A stretch of DNA of 50,248 nucleotides from contig NZ_RAWM01000056.1 of the NCBI RefSeq assembly GCF_003668875.1, positions 1 to 50,248 of the forward strand. Reading direction: 5' to 3'. Positions 31,921 through 39,459 of this stretch are shown here, in pieces. Numbering within the stretch: the stretch's first letter is position 1; each line of letters opens with the position of its first letter. Origin of the DNA: Corallococcus interemptor (GTDB lineage: Bacteria; Myxococcota; Myxococcia; Myxococcales; Myxococcaceae). The translations under genes and the position numbers were made by a program. The notes below the pieces were generated by a model that ran no database searches, was not told the origin of the DNA, and saw nothing but the letters and a program-made list of their open reading frames with translations.

Positions 31921-32646
31921 TCAGCGGGTTGGCAGCTCGCGAAAGGTGATGCCTTCCAGGCCCCGGGTGAGCACGGCTTCGCGGAAGCGATGGGTGGCGA
32001 TGATCATCGTGGCGAAGTTGCCCACGCGGAACAGGTCCACGCCCGTGGGCAAGGAGGCCGCTTCGAGGAGGGGAGACTCCGGCCGGCTCAGTCCCGTTCT
32101 TCCACATGTGGTGCAGGGAGGCGGCAGGTCGTCCGGAAGGCAGTCCCGGTGGAGCCGTCCCTGGGGTTCCACCTGGAGTTCCATCAGTTCCTGGGGGGAT
32201 TGCTTCCGGAACCGGAGCATCGCCTTGCAGCCCATCAGTCCGCGCACGCCCTGCGTCTGCATGTGTTCGAAGGCATCGCGGGTCATCATCAGCAGCGCAT
32301 CTCCCATCCAGACACATGGGGCGAAGCGTCCCGTGGCGGTGCCCGTCAGTGGGCCGAACTTCGTCCCAGGAGGAAGAGATGCGCCCGAGGGAGCCCAGGG
32401 CCGGACCTGCTCGCGAAGCCGGGCGAATTCATGGAAGGGCTCCGCGCGGGGTTCCTCGAAAGAGGCTCGCTCCGGGAGTGCGCCGAGGTCCACGCAAGGA
32501 TACTCGTGGCCGGCGTTGCTCCAGGTCTGGCCACATCCCGGGCAACTCTTGATGCCCGGGAGACCCCAGGGGTGACGCGCGTTCAAATCCCCGCTGTAGC
32601 GCCTGGCCACGTCGCGGTCCTCGGTCACCCAGAAAAACGGATCCAC
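31921..32646 (-). CDS. SitI6-family double-CXXCG immunity protein
   Basis: 241 residues from ATG 32646, 25 bp after the toxin stop. The two family-defining CXXCG motifs are present: SCPGCGQTWSNAGHEYPCVD (residues about 34-53) and PPCTTCGRTGLSRPE. Other matches are MDPFFWVTED at the N-terminus and GNFATMIIATHRFREAV near the end. The family is a myxobacterial paralogous group known to protect against SitA6 toxins. A zinc site from the four Cys is likely. It should bind the HNH-type nuclease encoded just upstream. Confidence 0.92.
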   Translation of the reverse strand: MDPFFWVTEDRDVARRYSGDLNARHPWGLPGIKSCPGCGQTWSNAGHEYPCVDLGALPERASFEEPRAEPFHEFARLREQVRPWAPSGASLPPGTKFGPLTGTATGRFAPCVWMGDALLMMTRDAFEHMQTQGVRGLMGCKAMLRFRKQSPQELMELQVEPQGRLHRDCLPDDLPPPCTTCGRTGLSRPESPLLEAASLPTGVDLFRVGNFATMIIATHRFREAVLTRGLEGITFRELPTR

Positions 32647-32671
32647 CCCTTGGCTCCTTCGCGCTGAGGCG

Positions 32672-33322
32672 TCAGTTGTACTTCTGGATGGGGCCGCCCA
32701 GGAGCTGGAATCGATAGATGAGTTCTCCCGCGTGTTTGAAGATCTCCACGGGCGGGGCTTCCGGATGGGCGTTCTTGTAGTCCTTCCAGGCCTGATTCCA
32801 CTCCCCGCCTCGCGGTCCTCCGTTGTGGATGCGTTGATGGATGTGGCGCGGGATGGGCAGGGTGTACAGGTGGATGTCGATGCCCTTCTCCTTGAACCAC
32901 GCCGCCAGTTCAGGCGCCTGGGGGAAGATGTGATGCTTCTCGAAGCGACCGGCTGGGAGCTGGCGCTGGGGCGGGACGGGCCTGGGCGTGCCGTACCAGG
33001 GGAACACCATGATGGGTTCCCCGCCGCCGGGAAGGTTCATGGCGCTGCCCCAGTTGCGCTGGGGGCCACCTCCCGGTGCGGGCGCTGCGACGGCGGGCGG
33101 CGGACGTGGTGGCAGACCGCGCACCAGCACCACGTCTCCAGGCACGTCCTCGCAGCGGTAGAAGCCACAGGCGTCATCCCCGCACAGCAGGGCGACGCAG
33201 TGATCCTCGGCGGGCTCGCCGCACTCCACCTCCGCCTCTTCCCATTGCGTCAGGAGTGCCGTTGGAGTCGCGCACGCTCCCAGAAGCAACACCCACAGGC
33301 CGCACGACAGGAATTTCCGCAT
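32672..33322 (-). CDS. SitA6-family polymorphic toxin lipoprotein with HNH/DUF2380-type nuclease
   Basis: 216 residues from ATG 33322; a TTG three codons upstream is rejected. Signal MRKFLSCGLWVLLLGACATP with lipobox LGAC. A Cys-rich segment (VECGEPAEDHCVALLCGDDACGFYRC) and a Pro/Gly-rich linker follow. The C-terminal domain (about 125-205) contains RFEKHHIFPQAPELAAWF, YTLPIPRHIHQRIHNGG and WNQAWKDY, a DUF2380/HNH-type nuclease with multiple His ligands. This layout is that of SitA6 lipoproteins delivered by outer-membrane exchange in Myxococcus. It is paired with the SitI6 gene behind it. Confidence 0.9.
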   Translation of the reverse strand: MRKFLSCGLWVLLLGACATPTALLTQWEEAEVECGEPAEDHCVALLCGDDACGFYRCEDVPGDVVLVRGLPPRPPPAVAAPAPGGGPQRNWGSAMNLPGGGEPIMVFPWYGTPRPVPPQRQLPAGRFEKHHIFPQAPELAAWFKEKGIDIHLYTLPIPRHIHQRIHNGGPRGGEWNQAWKDYKNAHPEAPPVEIFKHAGELIYRFQLLGGPIQKYN

Positions 33323-33387
33323 AGGCCGCAAAGGCTAGCAGTGCGGTCTGTCAGGCCATTCCAGCCGAAGCTTCGCCACCCCGGTCC

Positions 33388-36267
33388 TTACGCGTCCACG
33401 TGCGGCAGCCTCACCGTGAAGGTCGTGCCCGCCACCCGGGTGGACGTCACGTCGATGGTGCCTCCGTGCGCGTGCACGATGGTCCTCACGATGTAGAGCC
33501 CCAGGCCCACGCTGCGGGTCGCCGCGTCCATGCCCGGCACCCCTCGCTGCATGGGCTGGAAGATGCGCGGCAGCAGGCCCGGCGCGATGGGCGCTCCGCC
33601 GTTGTGCACCTCCAGCACGACGGCCCCAGGCACCTCCTTCAGACGCAGCGCCACCGGCGTGTCCTCCGGCGAGTACTTCAATGCGTTGCCCAATAGATTG
33701 ATGAGCAATTGCGTGACGCGGTCCGGATCCCAGCAGCCCCGCAGCCCGGCCTGGGGCAGCGACAGCTGGAGGTCCCGCTCCGGCGCGGTCATCCGCACCT
33801 CCTCCACCACCTGGCGCACCAGCGCCCCCAGCTCCAACTCCTGACACTGCACCGGCAGGCCGCCGCCCATGCGCGCCTGGGTGAAGTCCAGCAGGTCGCG
33901 GATCATCCGCACCGCGCGCTCCGCCGAGTTCTGGATGCGCAGCACGGCCTTCGTCGCGTGCTCGCTCAACTCCTCCCGCTTGAGCAGCGACGACGTGCCC
34001 AGGGTGATGGCGCTCAGCGGGTTGCGCAGGTCGTGCGACACGATGCCCACCAGGTACTGCTCGAACTCCGCGCGCTGGCGCGCCGCCTCCTCCGCCAGCT
34101 TGCGCTCCGTGATGTCCAGCCCCGTGCCCACGAAGCGCACGGGCCGCCCGTCCGGCGCGAAGTGCACGTGGCCCCGGCCGGAAATCCAGCGCACCGGTTG
34201 GCCGCCCCGCGGAGGCCGTACGCGGAACTCACTGGCGTACTCGCCGGAGCCTCCGGGCCGGGCCGCCTCCGCCATCGCGTGCTCCACCAGGCGCCGGTCC
34301 TCCTCGAAGACGAACTGCATGGCCTCGTCGAGCAGCACCTCGCCTTGCGCGGGCAGGCCCAGCATGGCGCGGAAGCGCGCGTCCCAGGTTCCCCGGCCCG
34401 TGGCCAGCTCGATGTCCCAGCTGCCCATGTCCGCCGCGTCCAGCGCCAGCCGCAGGCGCTCCTCGCTGGCCTGGAGTGTCGTGGCCAGGCCCTCCGCCCG
34501 CTGACGGGCCTGCACGGCCTCCGTGACCTCGCTGGCGACGACGAGGATGCCCTCGATGCCGACCTCCGCCACGTGCAGCGGCTGGTAGACGAGGTTGAAG
34601 TACGCGTCCTCCAGGGCGCCGCTCGCGGCCCGGGCCAGCCGCACGTGCACCTCCTGGCCTACGTAGGGCATCCCCGTGGCGAGGACCCCGTCGAGCATCT
34701 CCCGGATGCCCTGGCCCTCCACCTCCGGCAGCGCCTCGAGCACGGGCCTCCCCAGCACCTGCTCCATGGGACGCCCCCAGAGCTGGCAGACGCGGTCGTT
34801 GGCCAGCGCCACGACGTGCGCGGACCCCCGGAGGATGGCGAGCGCGACGGGTGCCTGCCGCAGGAGCGAGTGCAGCTGGCTGAGCTCCGTGTCCGCCCGC
34901 AGACGCGCGGTGCGGGCCTCGCTGAGCAACCGCTCGTGCCCGTGCTCCACCTCCCACCGCGAGGTGACGTCCTGGAGGGCGCCCACCACGCGCAGGCCCC
35001 GCCCCGTCGCGTCGCGCAGGATGACGGCCGTGTCCAGCACCCGTATGGCCTCGCCCCGCCGGTTGATGAAGCGGTACTCGTCCTGCCAGCGCGCCTGGGT
35101 GCCCTGGATGGCCGCGTGGATGCCGGTCTCCACCCGCTCGCGGTCCTCCGGGTGGATGCGCGCCACCCACCAGTCCACCAGGGGGCCCATCTCCTCGGGC
35201 GCGAAGCCCAGGAGCCGGCGCGTCTCCCCGCTCCAGGTCACCTCCCGGGTGCGCAGGTTCCAATCCCAGACAGTGTCCGCCGCGGCCTGGCTGGCCAGCC
35301 GGTAGCGCGTCTCCGACGCCTCCAGCCGCGCGTTGACCTCATGCAGCTGGCCCATCAACAGCGCGCGGTCGAGGATGCCGGAGAGGTACTCCACCAGCGT
35401 CTCCAGGAAGCGCTTGGTCTGCGGCGGCACCGGCCGCGCCTCCGCGAAGCCCACGCACAGCACGCCCATCAAATCGCCATGGGGCCACAGCCGCAGGCCC
35501 AGCAGCGTGCTCCAGCCGCCGGCCTCCAGCCCGTCGCGCTCGAAGGCCTCCAGGCCCCGCGCCTGCGTGAGCGCCAGCGGCTCCTCCGAGCGCGCCACGC
35601 GGCCCAGGAAGGACGGCCCCTGCGCGTCCACCGGCCGGCCCGGAGGCGGGACGAGGTGCGCGGTGTGCGCGACGGGGACCATCCTCCGCCCGCCCGCGTC
35701 CACGAGGAACAGCTCCGCGCCGGTGGCCTCCATCGCTCGCACGATGAGCTCCACCATCGGCTTCACCCGGCCCTGGAGGTCCGCGCCAGGCGCCAGCGCG
35801 CGGGGCGCCAGCGCGTCCAGTTGCCGCAGGAAGCGCTTCTCCCGCTGACGGTCCTCCAGCGAGTAGCCGGAGAAGAGGACCACCACGTGGTCCATGGCCT
35901 CCTCCAGCTGCTGGAAGAGGCAGTGCATGCCGCTGGCGCTGGGCTTGCGCTCTGGCTGGGCGTCCTCCCAGAGCTGGGGGATGAGCCGCCCCAGGAGCGC
36001 GTACTCGTCCGTCGCGTCCTCTTGCGTGGCGCCCACGCGCAGCCGCAGGTTGATGTGGGCTTCCTCCAGGCGCTCGCGCCTCTCCAGCCGCTCCGGCGTG
36101 GCGCCGTGCCGGCAGATGGCCGCCACCACGTGCAGGTACTCCGGCAGCGTGGAGATGACCTCGGACGGCTTCAGTCCCTGCGTGCTCTCCAGCCCGCGCG
36201 CGGCCTCCGCGAAGCGCCGCACCAGGACGTCCAGATTTGCTTCGATGAAGTCCGCGACGAGGTTCAT
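33388..36267 (-). CDS. Large soluble multi-PAS histidine kinase with GAF domain
   Basis: 959 residues from ATG 36267 (MNLVADFIEANLDV); the frame to 36408 is rejected. Domains: an RsbRD-like helical N-terminus (about 1-150, FIEANLDVLVRRFAEAAR); GAF about 160-320; PAS/PAC about 330-450 (ADTVWDWNLRTREVTWS); a second PAS about 465-590 (QAPVALAILRGS); a third about 600-725 (ADMGSWDIELATGRGTWD). Then phospho-acceptor H745 in LVGIVSHDLRNPLSAI, and the ATPase (LLINLLGNALKYSP, SVGLGLYIVRTIVHAHGG). No membrane segments. It is an orphan kinase with several ligand or redox sensing slots. The receiver gene at 36453 is divergent and is the nearest candidate partner. Confidence 0.93.
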   Translation of the reverse strand: MNLVADFIEANLDVLVRRFAEAARGLESTQGLKPSEVISTLPEYLHVVAAICRHGATPERLERRERLEEAHINLRLRVGATQEDATDEYALLGRLIPQLWEDAQPERKPSASGMHCLFQQLEEAMDHVVVLFSGYSLEDRQREKRFLRQLDALAPRALAPGADLQGRVKPMVELIVRAMEATGAELFLVDAGGRRMVPVAHTAHLVPPPGRPVDAQGPSFLGRVARSEEPLALTQARGLEAFERDGLEAGGWSTLLGLRLWPHGDLMGVLCVGFAEARPVPPQTKRFLETLVEYLSGILDRALLMGQLHEVNARLEASETRYRLASQAAADTVWDWNLRTREVTWSGETRRLLGFAPEEMGPLVDWWVARIHPEDRERVETGIHAAIQGTQARWQDEYRFINRRGEAIRVLDTAVILRDATGRGLRVVGALQDVTSRWEVEHGHERLLSEARTARLRADTELSQLHSLLRQAPVALAILRGSAHVVALANDRVCQLWGRPMEQVLGRPVLEALPEVEGQGIREMLDGVLATGMPYVGQEVHVRLARAASGALEDAYFNLVYQPLHVAEVGIEGILVVASEVTEAVQARQRAEGLATTLQASEERLRLALDAADMGSWDIELATGRGTWDARFRAMLGLPAQGEVLLDEAMQFVFEEDRRLVEHAMAEAARPGGSGEYASEFRVRPPRGGQPVRWISGRGHVHFAPDGRPVRFVGTGLDITERKLAEEAARQRAEFEQYLVGIVSHDLRNPLSAITLGTSSLLKREELSEHATKAVLRIQNSAERAVRMIRDLLDFTQARMGGGLPVQCQELELGALVRQVVEEVRMTAPERDLQLSLPQAGLRGCWDPDRVTQLLINLLGNALKYSPEDTPVALRLKEVPGAVVLEVHNGGAPIAPGLLPRIFQPMQRGVPGMDAATRSVGLGLYIVRTIVHAHGGTIDVTSTRVAGTTFTVRLPHVDA

Positions 36268-36452
36268 GGGCCCGTAGAGAAGGGGGTAGGGGCTCGGGCA
36301 CCCAGGCGCAATGGACCCACCCTTTTTCACCCGTGATTCCAGACAGCCGGCCTGCCGGGCGCACGACCCGTGCGGATCCGCCAGAAGCCACGCCCGGCAG
36401 GGAGGCACGTCTTCCTTGGCGCTCGTAGCAATACCTGCGTAGGCTGCTGGCC

Positions 36453-36833
36453 GTGAGCAGCACCCCTCCGCGTTCCATCATCCTCATCGTCGACGACGAA
36501 CCGGACCTGCGCGAGGTGGTGGCGGAGCTGCTGGAGATGGAGGACTACACGGTGCTCCAGGCCGCCAATGGCCAGGCCGCCCTGGATGTCCTGGCCGCTC
36601 ATCATGACGACCAGCCCTGCCTGGTGCTGCTGGACCTGATGATGCCGGTGATGGACGGACACGAGTTCCTCCACCGGATCCAACAGGACGAGCGCTACCG
36701 CGCGCTGCCCGTGCTGATGCTCACCGCGCACTTCTCCGCCAAGGCGCCGCCGGGCACGGTGGGCCTGTTGCGCAAGCCCGTGGACATCGCGGAGCTGCTG
36801 GCCATGGTGGCGCGGCACTGCCCCGCGGCCTGA
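36453..36833 (+). CDS. Single-domain response regulator
   Basis: 126 residues from GTG 36453. Complete receiver: IILIVDDEPDLREVV, phospho-acceptor in LVLLDLMMPVMDGHEFL, Thr in VLMLTAHF and Lys in LLRKPVD. No output domain. It lies divergently from the multi-PAS kinase gene (185-bp shared promoter region) and convergent with another receiver, to which it is clearly related in sequence (same DLMMPVMDGHEF-type core), so the two are probably paralogues. Confidence 0.9.
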   Translation: MSSTPPRSIILIVDDEPDLREVVAELLEMEDYTVLQAANGQAALDVLAAHHDDQPCLVLLDLMMPVMDGHEFLHRIQQDERYRALPVLMLTAHFSAKAPPGTVGLLRKPVDIAELLAMVARHCPAA

Positions 36834-36843
36834 GGCGCGCGGC

Positions 36844-37323
36844 TCACTCCCGGACGGAGTGCACGGCGATGGCGTCCAGCAGCGCCTCCAGCTTCACCGG
36901 CTTGCCCAGCCGCCCGGCCACGCCCTGCGGCAGCGGCAGGGTGGGGTGCGCCGTCAGCACCAGCACCCGCGTCAGCGCGAGCGCGCCCGTGTTGCGCAGG
37001 TGCTCGATGAAGGCGTGGCCGTCCATCACCGGCATCACCAGGTCCAGCAGGATGAGGGAGGGCATCCGCTCCTGCCGGCTCAGCACGTGGAGCGCGTCCT
37101 GGCCGTTCACCGCCGTGAGGACCTGGTAGCCCTCCGACTGGAGGATTTCACGCAGCGCCTCGCGGACGTCTTCGTTGTTCTCGACGAGGAGCAGGGTGAC
37201 GCGGTGTTGCGGAATGGACACGCTTGCACGGTAGGGCACGGGTCCCGGCGATACCAGGGGGCTCGTGCGCCTGGACGGCCGGGAGGCACGGGAGCGGGGC
37301 GTCGTGCGTCCCTCGTGACTCAT
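36844..37323 (-). CDS. Single-domain response regulator coupled to the upstream kinase
   Basis: 159 residues if started at ATG 37323, which overlaps the stop of the kinase gene (ATGA). The first 33 residues are Arg/Ser/Pro-rich and unlike a receiver, so GTG 37224 is an alternative start. The receiver has VTLLLVENNEDVREAL (acidic pair replaced by Glu-Asn), phospho-acceptor in LILLDLVMPVMDGHAF, Thr in VLVLTAHP and Lys in RLGKPVK. It is probably the phosphorylation target of the kinase at 37320-38864. Confidence 0.85.
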   Translation of the reverse strand: MSHEGRTTPRSRASRPSRRTSPLVSPGPVPYRASVSIPQHRVTLLLVENNEDVREALREILQSEGYQVLTAVNGQDALHVLSRQERMPSLILLDLVMPVMDGHAFIEHLRNTGALALTRVLVLTAHPTLPLPQGVAGRLGKPVKLEALLDAIAVHSVRE

Positions 37324-38864
37324 GTCTCGCCGCGCGGCAGCGTCAGGGTGAAGACCGTGGCCTTCGTATCCGACGTCACCGTGAGTGAGCCCCGGTGGCC
37401 CCGGGCGATCTGATCGGAGATGAAGAGCCCCAGCCCCAGCCCGGACGGCACGTGGGCCGCGGTGCGCGCGCGCTGGAAGGGGTGGAAGAGCAGCTCCAGC
37501 TCCTCCGGGGCAATGGGCGGCCCGGGGTTGGTCACCCGCGCGATGGCCTGCTCCGCTTCACCCAGCAGCTCCAGCTCCACGATGGTGTCCGCCGGGCTGT
37601 ACTGGAGGGCGTTGCCCAGCAGGTTGGAGAGCACCTGCGCCAGCCGGTCCGCGTCCCAGTTTCCCGTCAGGGGGCCGGTGGCCGTCACCCGCACGGTGCG
37701 GTGCGGGTGCACCAGCTCCAGCTCCTCCACCACCTGCCGCGCCACCTGGCCCAGGTCCGTGGCTTCCGGGGTCAGCGGGATGCCGCTGCCCAGCCGGCTG
37801 CGGGTGAAGTCCAAGAGCTCGGTGATCATCCGCGTCATCCGGTCCGTGCTGTTGATGATGCGGCTGGCGGTGCGCTCCAGCGCCGGGGGCAGCTGCTCGC
37901 TGGCGACGAGGAAGCTGGCGCCCATGCGGATGGAGTTGAGGGGGTTGCGCAGGTCGTGGCCCACGATGCCCAGGAAGCGCTCGCGGAACTCCGCGGTCGA
38001 GCGCAGCTCGGCCTCCGCCTGCTTGAGCCGGGTGACGTCCACCAGCACGGCGCCCACGCCCACCACCTCGCCCCGGATGGTGCGCACCGGGTGGTAGCCG
38101 GCCATCACGTACCGCTCGCCGTGGGACGCGTCCGGGTGCTCCAGGGTGAAGCCCAGCTCCTCCGCGGCCTCGCCCGTCTCCATGACGCGGCGGAGGAGGG
38201 GCTCCAGCCGTTCGGCGAACCGGGGCAGGACCTCCGCCAGCGTCCGGCCCGGGTAGGCGTCCACGGACAGCCCGTCCAGCTGCGCCATGCGCGCGTTGAC
38301 GCGCACGAAGCGCAGGTCCCGGTCCAACAGCGACATCCCCACGGGCGAGGACGTGAGCAGCGCGTCCAGCTGCGCGAACACCTCCGCCTTCTCCTCGGTG
38401 GAGCGGCGCACGTCGTCCACCAGCCGCTTGGTGCGCGCGAGCGCGTCCACCCGCGCCCTCACCTCCTCCGTGCGGAAGGGCTTGGACACATAGTCATTGG
38501 CGCCCGCGCGCAGCCCCTGCACCAGGTCCTCCGGCCGGTCGTGCGAGGTGAGCAGCAGCACTGGCAATGCCTGGGTTTCACGCTGTCCGCGCAAGAACTG
38601 ACAGACTTCCGGACCGGACATCCCTGGCATTTCCCAATCCAACACCACGACGTCCGGCGCCCGCCCGGTGTGCAGCCTTTCGAGCATCGCCGCGCCGTCC
38701 GGGAACGTCTCCACCTGGAAGCCCGTTCCGAGGGCGGTCTTGATGAAGCGCGCTTCGCTGGCGCTGTCGTCCACCACCCAGACATATGGTGCGGGCTCGG
38801 GGGGAAGCAGGGGAAGTCCTGGCGGGCGGGGGAAGGAGGCGTCGGACGGAGGAGGCGGGCGCAT
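37320..38864 (-). CDS. Receiver-PAS histidine kinase
   Basis: 514 residues. A Pro-rich start, then a receiver (about 27-145; VWVVDDSASEARF, phospho-acceptor D76 in VVVLDWEMPGMSG, Lys in YVSKPF). A coil and PAS (about 165-285; SSPVGMSLLDRDLRFVRVN) lead to H303 in FLGIVGHDLRNPLNSI. The ATPase follows (VLSNLLGNALQYSP, SGLGLGLFISDQIARGHRG). Soluble, same receiver-PAS-kinase order as the kinase at 26445-28082. It is cotranscribed with the receiver at 36844. Its 5' end is divergent from the chemosensory operon. Confidence 0.92.
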   Translation of the reverse strand: MRPPPPSDASFPRPPGLPLLPPEPAPYVWVVDDSASEARFIKTALGTGFQVETFPDGAAMLERLHTGRAPDVVVLDWEMPGMSGPEVCQFLRGQRETQALPVLLLTSHDRPEDLVQGLRAGANDYVSKPFRTEEVRARVDALARTKRLVDDVRRSTEEKAEVFAQLDALLTSSPVGMSLLDRDLRFVRVNARMAQLDGLSVDAYPGRTLAEVLPRFAERLEPLLRRVMETGEAAEELGFTLEHPDASHGERYVMAGYHPVRTIRGEVVGVGAVLVDVTRLKQAEAELRSTAEFRERFLGIVGHDLRNPLNSIRMGASFLVASEQLPPALERTASRIINSTDRMTRMITELLDFTRSRLGSGIPLTPEATDLGQVARQVVEELELVHPHRTVRVTATGPLTGNWDADRLAQVLSNLLGNALQYSPADTIVELELLGEAEQAIARVTNPGPPIAPEELELLFHPFQRARTAAHVPSGLGLGLFISDQIARGHRGSLTVTSDTKATVFTLTLPRGET

Positions 38865-39066
38865 GGATGGAATTCAATTCCCCGAGCGGAAATATCAGCA
38901 GGCGCAGGGTGCCGGATGTGCGGGCGGGCGTGGCGCTTCGTCGCCCGCCGTGGCACATCGTTCAATGCAGGCGTGGACAAGCCAACGTTCAACGCCCGCG
39001 AGATGACTCATTTCTTTCAGCGGGTCGGAATCGATCTAGCTTGGCCGGCCGTTTCCAGAGGACGCC

Positions 39067-39459
39067 ATGCCCGAGGTACTCGTCGTCGATGACAGCAAGG
39101 TGATGCGCGACATGGTGGTCGCCTGCCTGCGGCCCTATCCGGACAGCCACTTCACCCAGGCGTCCAGCGGGTTGGAGGCCATCGAGCAGCTGTCGCTCAA
39201 GCCCTACGACCTGCTCGTCCTGGACCTCAACATGCCCGACATCGGGGGCATCGAGGTGGTGGAGTTCGTGCGCGGACAGGATCACCTGCGCAACCTGCCC
39301 ATCATCATCGTCACCACGCGAGGCGACGAGGCCTCCCGCGAGCGCGCGCTGCAGGCGGGCGCGAACCGCTTCATGACCAAGCCCTTCACGCCGGACTCCA
39401 TCCAGGGGGCCGCGCGCGCGCTCCTGGAGAAGTCGCCGGCCGAGGCGTCACGCGGGTGA
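39067..39459 (+). CDS. cheY: CheY-like response regulator of the chemosensory operon
   Basis: 130 residues from ATG 39067, AGAGGA upstream. Complete receiver: EVLVVDDSKVMRDMV, phospho-acceptor D53 (LLVLDLNMPDIGG), Thr in IIIVTTRG and Lys in FMTKPFTPD. It is the first gene of the cluster and its end overlaps the cheA start (GTGA), so it is the natural phosphorylation target of this CheA and should carry the output. Confidence 0.93.
   Translation: MPEVLVVDDSKVMRDMVVACLRPYPDSHFTQASSGLEAIEQLSLKPYDLLVLDLNMPDIGGIEVVEFVRGQDHLRNLPIIIVTTRGDEASRERALQAGANRFMTKPFTPDSIQGAARALLEKSPAEASRG

Noticed and set aside
38930-38950. TGGCAC-like sigma-54 promoter element before cheY
   Set aside because: The -12 part (TCAA where TTGC is expected) does not match at the required spacing.
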